This document shows positions 57,601 through 64,000 of a stretch of 64,000 nucleotides of DNA, in pieces (position 1 is the first letter of the stretch; every line of letters begins with the position of its first letter). Origin of the DNA: Limnomonas spitsbergensis. Taxonomy: Eukaryota; Chlorophyta; Chlorophyceae; Chlamydomonadales. The position numbers and the translations under genes were made by a program. The notes under the pieces are model-generated. The model was not told the DNA's origin. It saw only the letters and a list, made by a program, of their open reading frames with translations, and did no database searches. The DNA lies in the NCBI GenBank assembly GCA_037349105.1, contig JAYJMM010000071.1, positions 1,054,001 to 1,118,000 of the forward strand. Direction: 5' to 3'.

Positions 57601-60600
57601 GTTGGGCTCTGGGCTGCTAGCCCCCCCCCCCCACACATACACATTCATACTGCTAGCCACATTGTTGGGCTCTGCTGCTGATGCAGGTCGCGTATGTGAG
57701 CCGGACAGAGTACCCCGAGTGGGCCATGAATTGCCTGCAGACGTTCATCGTGGCAGAGGGGGTGTCCATGTTGGACGTGTCACACCATCAAGAAATTTAT
57801 CCGGTGCGGCCTGGGCAGATGATAAAAGACGGTAGCATTTAATTAATTAATATGAAGAGGGATACCGGCACTGGGTGCCTGGATATAATTAAATAATATA
57901 ATTTGCGTGCCAGTGATAGCAGCAACAAAAACATTATTTATTTGCTTAATACGCACGAGACCATGTTTGGGGTACTGGCAGGCCCATGCACGGAAGTGTC
58001 CCCGGAGCTCAGCTTTGTGTTATTTTCTAAAGTTCTCCTCTAAAATTTATCAATTAAATGTATTCAATCCCCTGATTAAAAGTACTGCATTGAATGTCGT
58101 ACTTCACCGGAATGATCTCTCTTAATTGAAGGGGCGGCCCCCCTCTGGGCGGACATTGCGACCAATCTTTGACCGGCCTACGGCATGAGGTCCAGCAGCA
58201 TACAGGGCTGGCCACACCAGTCCCTCTCGGCCGTAATCGGTGTAGCTGAACTGTAAATGAATTGCAGCTGAACTAAAACAAGTAGGGACTCACCGCGTGA
58301 CCGAGTTCTGTCAACACGACGGATGCCATTGGTTGCATCTGCCAGGCTTGTAAAGGTTTCCCCACAGTAGGATATGAGGGAAGGAACAGCCGTACAGAAC
58401 GTCCTGCTGCTCGTTTGCCTTAGTGCATCAAATCGGCCGGGGAAAGCAGTTCTTCTCCTTGTAAGGCAACGGCGCAGATGTGGCATCGGCCCCAAGCAAG
58501 CTGCGTTATTTTCTTAACCTCCACTCCCGAGTAGGGAGCAGTCTATTTTATATATTTATTTGCTCCCTCCTTTTCTGTTTTGCGCCGTCAACACACGACG
58601 CGACCTCCTCGTCAACATTGGCCCTGCCCTTGTTCTCTGTATCGTGCTCATCATGACGTGCGTCCTGTTCCCCCCCTTCCCCTCCTTGACCGAGCGCTTA
58701 GCTATACATCATGGCACATTGGCCTGCTGTCCTTCTGTTCCCCATGGAGAGGGCCTGCAGCAAGCAATACTGAAAATATCAAACTGCTGTTTGGGCGCCG
58801 CCGTTTTTATTATAGCATCGATCGGTCTCATCTTGACAAAAAAACAAAGAAAACTACGTGAGGGTTAAGGAAACAACGTGGCATGGGCTTGTTCTGCTCC
58901 TTCCCTCATTGACTGAGTGCTCATCATGACAAGTCCTATTTGTCACCATGGGTCCTTTCTTTATTCCCCCGAGTGCTGTTGTCATGACACCTGCTTCCCT
59001 CCCTCCTTGTTGTCCACTGGTCGAAGAGTAGCAAGGCAGGCCCGCATGGCCTGTAGTGCCTGTAGTGCCCGCAGTGTCTGTAATGCTGGCCATGACGCAT
59101 CCTCCTCTCCAACTTCCCTTATTGACCGAGGGTTCATCATGGCATGGCCTCTTTGTCACCACTCCACTCGTTGTCTCCTGTCTGCTGAGGAACAGCCCTG
59201 TCCCACAATGTCTGGAATGCTTGTCATGACGCCGCCCCCTCGCCCCGCCCAGGGCTGCAAGATCAGGCATTTCAAGAAAATCCACAAGGACTCGGGTATC
59301 GGTGAGTTAGATCAAGCATTGAATAAGTGTTACCTGAATTATTATCAGTTGTTCTGGAACCGCCTGCGACAATCCGCGTTTGTGTACACAAGTGTGCTTC
59401 ATTTTGGACCAGGTCAATCAGACAAATAGATAATAATGAAATAGATACCGTACCGTCAGTGTCAAATGGTATTCGATAGCTTTGGTTCCATGTTTTGGCC
59501 CTGAATGAAGCCTAATTTTATCCAGCATTGGCATGGAGATTTTGTTTTTTAAACCTGAATTTGGTTTCTCGAAAATAAATTTAAAATTGTTTTTGGTCAA
59601 ATTCAGTCTCAGTCAAGGGGACCACACATGCCACACTGCACTGCTTGCTCTATAAGTGCTGCTGTCTCATAGCCTCAACCTGCTCTGGCGGCATGCAGCA
59701 TTGCAGCGCAACCGCGGCTTTCCCATCGGCATTTGGAGCATCCCAAAACCCTTGCATCTGACCCTAGGGCCCGGGCCCACGCCCGCGCCCGCGCACTGCT
59801 CCATTGACACCTGCTCTTTGTTCGCCCTCGTCACTTCTGGAGCTGGTTCTCACTGCATGCTCTTCTGAGGTATTGCCTGCCTTGCCCGCTGTTTCTGCTG
59901 CTTGAGCTGCCCTGGCCCTGCCCCGGTCCCTGCCTGACTACCTCTCTGCTCAACCTCCTCGCTGCTGGAGCTGGTGCTATCTGCCTTCTCTTCTGAGATG
60001 TTGTTCCAGTAGCTAATTCGCTAACTTGCGCTTGTGGGAAGAAACCTGTGCGGGAACGTCTCATCCAAACGCATCGTGCGCCCGCATCTGACGATTGCTC
60101 GTCCCCCTGCTGCAATTCTTCGGCTTCTACCGCGCCTGCGTCTGCTGCTTCTGTTGCTCTTAATGCATAACAGATATATGCACGTGATAGCTTGCATCCT
60201 GATTTAAAGGAGAAAGCGCGTGAAAACGCACTTTCGCACAAAATACGACTGCACGACTATCCAGCTTTATTTGGTTCCACCGTTTCAATGTTCAAGGCCA
60301 CTTTATCCATAGTAGTTTCATTTCATTTTTAGACCATAGTGGATACCAATTGACACTGATAGTACGGTATATCAAATCGAATCAAGAAACCAAGAAATCA
60401 ATCGAATGGTCACGTAGGTGGATCATCGATGCAAGTGCAAATCTTGTTTTTCGTGCGCATCGAACCACCTCTGGGTGGCTGGTGGGTCGCCCCCACTGGG
60501 CTGACTGGGACCTATCCTTCAATGGCCTGTAGTAGTATAAGGTGCAAGGACACTCTTTTTCATGACAGCGAGTTTGGCAGGAAAAATCATTTACCGGCAC

Positions 60601-60938
60601 CCAGAAAATTGTATGAAATATGTAATACATTTTATGTCTTGCAGCATATGAGGATGAACTATTTACGACAATGAGCGAGGCAGGGAAAATAGATTACAGG
60701 CAAGTACATTTGTAAATGCATTTGATTACATTTCATGTCTTGCAGCGTACGAGGACATGCTGTTTTATGACAAAAAAACGTGGCATGATAAACGAATTAG
60801 AGGCACCTACCATTTTGTTTATATGTAATTGCCTTTAACTACTTGCAGCATACGCGGACATGCTGTTCTATGACAATGAGCGCGGCAACATACGAGACTG
60901 TTCCACCTTGGGCATCACTTGCATATATACTCCCCAAG
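52646..60938 (+). CDS. MDP-1-type HAD phosphatase (spliced; 3' end not found)
   Basis: Exons 52646-52684, 53054-53073, 54231-54295, 55417-55496, 57687-57803, 59253-59301 and 60849-60938 join in phase to 153 codons plus one base. HAD motif I is FDLDAT (residues 9-14; DxD nucleophile and acid). WVPEMYEL and GAPFRRD follow, then VSRTEYPEW with the motif II Ser/Thr (73-79), QEIYPGCKIRHFKKI with the motif III lysine region, and LFYDNERGN (129-137; acidic motif IV) before LGITCIYTPQ. This is the pattern of magnesium-dependent phosphatase 1 (HAD subfamily IIIC), small cytosolic Mg-dependent phosphatases acting on phosphorylated tyrosine or glycated-protein sugars in other organisms. Exon 2 is a 20-nt microexon (T-L-W-V-P-E-M). 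Exon 7 ends at CAA G|GTAAGC; a short last exon (about 20-30 aa in relatives) was not found up to 64000. Confidence 0.85.
53100..54010 (+). repeat. CATGGGG-rich degenerate repeats in phosphatase intron 2
   Basis: Many GCATGGGATGG, GTGCATGGGG and GGCTTTCTTTCAGCGC units. At least two copies of the GGGGCTTTCTTTCAGCGC block lie at about 53310 and 53383. No coding signal. Confidence 0.7.
54040..54070 (+). repeat. Copy of the acceptor junction of phosphatase exon 3
   Basis: CTCTGCAG|GTACGGGTTG matches the true site CTCTGCAG|GTATGAGTTG at 54223-54240. Confidence 0.7.
54345..54610 (+). repeat. Three copies of the donor junction of phosphatase exon 3
   Basis: The exon end GGTCTTCGATGCCTCAG|GTGTG recurs at about 54350-54390, 54450-54495 and 54560-54600, each followed by TGACCTGAT.AGGCAATGCC and GATGAGGCAACC. 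Period about 105 bp. Confidence 0.9.
54593..54630 (+). repeat. (AT)n microsatellite
   Basis: Uninterrupted alternating TA, about 36 bases, grown inside the third donor copy of exon 3. Confidence 0.95.
55550..55617 (+). repeat. Copy of the donor region of phosphatase exon 4
   Basis: TTTGACTGGTGAG-GTCCAGGGCAGTTAAACC parallels GATTGGAGAGAAACAAAG-GTCCGTCC-AGGGTAGTTGAACC at the true donor (55497). Confidence 0.7.
55618..56050 (+). mobile_element. MITE-like element, copy C
   Basis: Starts TACCATAAAAC and repeats the CCGCGCACCC, AATAATTATATCAAATTC and GGCGCAGCAAAAAGTACC blocks of copy A in the same order. Its far end merges into the 16-17-bp array at 56050 and the terminal inverted repeat is not clear there. 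Confidence 0.5.
56050..57150 (+). repeat. 16-18-bp minisatellite GAAATGCAGGGTTTGT
   Basis: About 65 variable units (GAAATGCAGGGTTTGT, GAAATGCAGGGTTTTC, GAAATGCAGTTTTTT, GAAATGCAGGCTTTTT) with visible higher-order repetition of roughly 100-160 bp. On the minus strand two frames stay open for 375-423 codons (TLHFTNPAF, KPCISK-type peptides); they are repeat artefacts. Confidence 0.92.
57215..57435 (+). repeat. Copies of the donor junction of phosphatase exon 4
   Basis: CCCTGACTGGAGAGAAACAAAG|GTC at 57224-57250 is an almost perfect copy of the exon 4 end and donor (55470-55499). More diverged copies lie at 57313-57340 and about 57410-57430. Confidence 0.88.
58620..59240 (+). repeat. Diverged tandem repeat upstream of phosphatase exon 6
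   Basis: Units with TTGACCGAG.G.TCATCATG, CTTGTCATGAC and TTTGTCACCA recur at about 58630-58720, 58890-58990, 59090-59180 and 59195-59250. The last unit is the true acceptor side of exon 6. Confidence 0.7.
59440..60540. other. Phosphatase intron 6, no gene seen
   Basis: Minus-strand frame 60241-59831 (Ala/Glu/Ser-rich) has no splice support and no domain. No other structure is obvious. Confidence 0.4.
60545..60800 (+). repeat. Three copies of the acceptor junction of phosphatase exon 7
   Basis: CTTGCAG|CATATGAGGATG (about 60640), CTTGCAG|CGTACGAGGACATG (about 60742) and an older block at 60550-60580 copy the true junction CTTGCAG|CATACGCGGACATG at 60848. They include 30-45 bases of exon (ADMLFYDNERGN). 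Period about 100 bp. Confidence 0.9.
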
Positions 60939-60984
60939 GTAAGCACCGTTGCTGCGGCCTCTTCAGCCGGGTTAAGGGTTTGGG

Positions 60985-61180
60985 CTGGGCTCCCCTCCCC
61001 CCCCTTAAGGCGAACTCCTAGGGCAAACCCCAAGGTAAGCAGTGCTGCTGCAGCCTCTTCAGCTGCAGCCTCTTCAGCCGGGTTTAGGGTTTAGGGCTTA
61101 GGGTTTGAGCTGGGCTCCTCTCCTAGAGCAAACCCCTAGGCCAAACCCCAAGGTAAGCACTGTTGCTGCGGCCTCTTAAG
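60985..61180 (+). repeat. Two copies of the donor junction of phosphatase exon 7
   Basis: AACCCCAAG|GTAAGCA.TG.TGCTGC at about 61028-61050 and 61144-61170 copy CTCCCCAAG|GTAAGCACCG at 60930-60950. Confidence 0.88.
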
Positions 61181-61679
61181 GGGGGGGGGGAGCGGCGGCG
61201 GCGGCTACTTGAGTTTTTTGATGTCTGAAGTAAAGATGATGCAACATGATGTTGGTGAAATTCCATCCAGCTTGATTACGAAATATATACCAGTAGTAGT
61301 ATTACATATAAACATGAACTCAGAAATGGGAGAAAATATACAATTTCTGAGTTTATGACCTTGCTTCTCAAGTTCTGACACAATGAGACCTGACAATCCT
61401 CGTGATCCCCCCCCTGATACCCCCTCCCCTCCATTCCTGAGTTCCTACACACGCAAAAAACGAACCCTCTCTTGGCACCTTATGTCGAACTTCTTCAAAG
61501 TATACTGCAGACCACATTCGGGGGCCGCCCAGCGGCCTAATAGGTCCTAACCTTGAGCAGCCTGCAGCCGGCTCCGAACGGCATCATTTAACCACTGCAT
61601 GACGACACAATCGATTGCACCGGGCTAGCCAGGCCAGGCCACGCCACACCACACCACACCACACCAGGCCATGTAAACC

Positions 61680-62255
61680 AGTCAGGCCATGCCAGGCCAT
61701 GCCAGGCCATGTCAGGCCATGTCAGGCCATATCAGGCCATGTCAGGCCATGCCAGGCCATGCCAGGCCATGCCAGGCCATGCCAGGCCATGTCAGGCCAT
61801 GCCAGGCCATGTCAGGCCATGTCAGGCCATGCCAGGCCATGCCAGGCCATGCCAGGCCATGTCAGGCCATGCCAGGCCATGTCAGGCCATGTCAGGCCAT
61901 ATCAGGCCATGCCAGGCCATGCCAGGCCATGCCAGGCCATGTCAGGCCATGTCAGGCCATGTCAGGCCATGCCAGGCCATGCCAGGCCATGCCAGGCCAT
62001 GTCAGGCCATGTCAGGCCATGCCAGGCCATGTCAGGCCATGCCAGGCCATATCAGGCCATGCCAGGCCATATCAGGCCATCTCAGGCCATGTCAGGCCAT
62101 GCCAGGCCATGTCAGGCCATGCGAGGCCATGCCAGGCCATATCAGGCCATGGCAGGCCTTGCCAGGCCATATCAGGCCATATCAGGCCATCTCAGGCCAT
62201 GGCAGGCCATGACAGGCCTTGCCAGGCCTTGCCAGGCCATGTCAGGCCAGGACAA
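61680..62255 (+). repeat. 10-bp minisatellite CATGCCAGGC
   Basis: About 57 units alternating CATGCCAGGC, CATGTCAGGC and CATATCAGGC. All three plus-strand frames are open (RPCQAMPGHA-like), as expected for a 10-bp unit without stop triplets. Confidence 0.95.
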
Positions 62256-62309
62256 GGCAGGAAAGGAAAGGACACATGGCAGAGGGCAGAGGGCGGGGCA
62301 GGGCAGGGT

Positions 62310-62620
62310 GTTTAGACGCCACGCTTCGTTAAGCGCTCAGCCATATGCCCATGCAGTTGAAATGGGTGCCCACACTCCTGGCTAGGCAATGGGGGGTCCT
62401 AGTGTGCCATTTGACATTTGTTTAGACCGTGAGCTGTGTGAAACGCTCAGGTGTACGCCCAGTCAGTGGAAAAGAGTGTCCACACTCCTGTCCGATCAAT
62501 GGTGTCCAGGAGATCTTGGGACATATTTAGACGTCGAGCTGCGTCAAACGCTAGGGCAGATGCCCAGTGAGCGGAAAAGGGGGTCCTGGATCCCTCTGAC
62601 AGCGCAGCTGCCATTGCAGT
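62310..62620 (+). repeat. About 100-bp tandem repeat, three copies
   Basis: Units at about 62310-62400, 62416-62510 and 62515-62610 share TTTAGAC, CGTGAGCTG.GT.AAACGCT, GCCCAGT.AGTGGAAA and GTCC.CACTCCTG. Confidence 0.8.
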
Positions 62621-62624
62621 TTGG

Positions 62625-63950
62625 CTCGGTCTAGCTACACTGCAGCTACTCATTAAGACCATTCAGAACGTGAAGTGCACTGCGTGTCTGTAAAATGCAC
62701 ATCGGCTGTGATAATCTGAAGGAGAAGCTGGTGTGCGTTGACATAGCAGCATTAGTGCACATTGCAGCGCACTGTCACCTGCTCATTCAGGTCGCTTTAG
62801 GTTTTAGGGTTTAGGGTTGTGGCTGCGGACAGCGGTTCTGTTTTAGATTTAAAATATACAAACCTGGAAAGTGTAAACACAAGTCCGAACCGCTATGTGT
62901 GCACTGCTATGCGCTTCAGCCGCTCGTACAGATCATCGCAGCTGAACATCACCAACAGAGCAGCTCAGCCCCACGCGGCCGAGCGTTCAGCAGGGCCCAG
63001 CATGTGTGCACCGGTCTAGTAGAGCAGCTGAAGTGCCTCTGCTGCTATTCTGCGACGTCCCAACTTATGCTGGCCAAGCGCCAGCTTGGCGCGGCATTCC
63101 AAGTTGCTTTATTCTCCTTGCTATCTGCTGGTGTTTTGGGGGGCTGAGGGTTAACAGTTCAGGGCTGAGGGTTAAAAGCTTAGGGTTTAGGAGCTAGGGT
63201 TGAGGGCTCAGGGTTGAGGGTTTAGTAACAGATAATGGTGCCTAGCTGTTTCTGTCTGTGGTAAAAGACAAACACCACTGGAGTGATGGCTTTGTGGTGT
63301 AGACCGCCTGTAAGGGTGGTGGCCCCCCCACCCTTACAGATGTATTAGTGCGCATATCCATGAATAATCAGCACTCGCTGTCATAAGCATGTTTTGTCTT
63401 AGCGACCGTTGGAGTCGGAATTTGAATTTGAATTCGAATTTGGTTTACCTGTCACTCTATGGGCCGAAATCTCCTGAAATCTAGAATCTTGGGATTTGTC
63501 ATAACTTTTGGTTGACCGATTTCGGATTTCAATGCTCTTTCGCGAAAGCCTAGTAAGCTCAGGCAAGGATTAAGGGTTGGGAGGTGAAGGGCTCTGTGGG
63601 ATTGATTTGTCTGTATCTTTGTCCTTTTTTCGCCCCATTTGTTTTGCTTGTTTGTATTTAATTTGTCTGTGTCTCCGCCCATTTATTTTTGCCGTCAATT
63701 CCGATGCTCTTACGCTAGTCTCACACTCCTGGTTTAGCGTGTAGCAGGGTTGGGAGGTGCAGGAACTTGCCTTTGGTGGGTTAGGTTTGTGATTTGTAAT
63801 GATTTTGTCCGTGTATTTCCTCTCTGTTACCTTCCAATTCTATTAGGCAGGTCTCTCACCATTAGTTTAGGGTGTAGGGCCTAGGCTTGGGTGGTTCAGG
63901 GTTCAGCAAGATTCATTATTGTGATCTTGAGGGCTCTATGTATTACTGTG
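62625..63950. other. No gene seen
   Basis: Contains TTTAGGG-like tracts (62805-62820, 63130-63230) and short open frames only. A terminal exon of the phosphatase gene might hide here but I could not identify it. Confidence 0.35.
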
Positions 63951-64000
63951 AAGTTTTGTGAAGTTTGCACAGTCCAGCACATTTGATGCATGGGACAGGT
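63950..64000 (-). repeat. Partial copy of dispersed repeat A, cut by the window end
   Basis: Reverse complement matches 1490-1540 (CCCATGCATCAAATGTG and AAAACTTCACAAA). Confidence 0.75.

Noticed and set aside
61615..62385. 256-aa RPCQAMPGH frame on the plus strand
   Set aside because: Product of a 10-bp repeat open in three frames.

Overview
The window looks like nuclear DNA of a eukaryotic microalga, most likely a green alga. It has spliced genes with GT-AG introns, a bacterial-type DNA gyrase B with a presequence that looks like an organelle transit peptide, an L1-like ORF1, and many degenerate TTTAGGG-type (plant telomere-like) tracts. Naming a genus would be a guess. The DNA is extremely repeat-rich, and most long open frames in it are artefacts of short tandem repeats.

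Four multi-exon genes can be rebuilt by joining exons whose splice phases all agree. (1) A ParA/MinD-type P-loop ATPase on + (4885-8859, 8 exons, 592 aa). (2) gyrB on - (35627 down to 11954, 19 exons, 944 aa, full length). (3) A glycosyltransferase-like protein on - (45470 down to 37275, 7 exons, 548 aa). (4) An MDP-1-type HAD phosphatase on + (52646 to at least 60938, 7 exons found including a 20-nt microexon, last exon not found). ParA and gyrB converge tail to tail. The glycosyltransferase-like gene lies upstream of gyrB on the same strand. A frameshifted partial copy of its first exon at 51.8-52.4 kb sits head to head with the phosphatase gene.

Layout: 0-4.9 kb holds an L1-type ORF1, two inverted copies of a dispersed repeat and a MITE-like element. 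4.9-8.9 kb is the ParA gene with a 27-bp minisatellite in one intron. 9-11.9 kb has a 100-bp tandem repeat, weak exon-like segments and a candidate element with 35-bp terminal inverted repeats. 11.9-35.6 kb is gyrB, mostly introns. 37.3-45.5 kb is the glycosyltransferase-like gene, with a 1.8-kb 23-bp minisatellite and a retroelement nuclease fragment in its introns. 45.5-52.6 kb is gene-poor, with segmental duplicates and an inverted repeat. 52.6-61 kb is the phosphatase gene. 61-64 kb is tandem repeats.

Main discovery: introns of gyrB, the glycosyltransferase-like gene and the phosphatase gene are largely built from tandem, decaying copies of their own exon-intron junctions. Each copy carries the last bases of the exon plus the 5' splice site, or the 3' splice site plus the first bases of the exon. 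The gyrB stop-codon boundary is copied the same way. The ParA gene in the same window has short introns without this pattern. This suggests intron growth by serial duplication across coding/non-coding boundaries.
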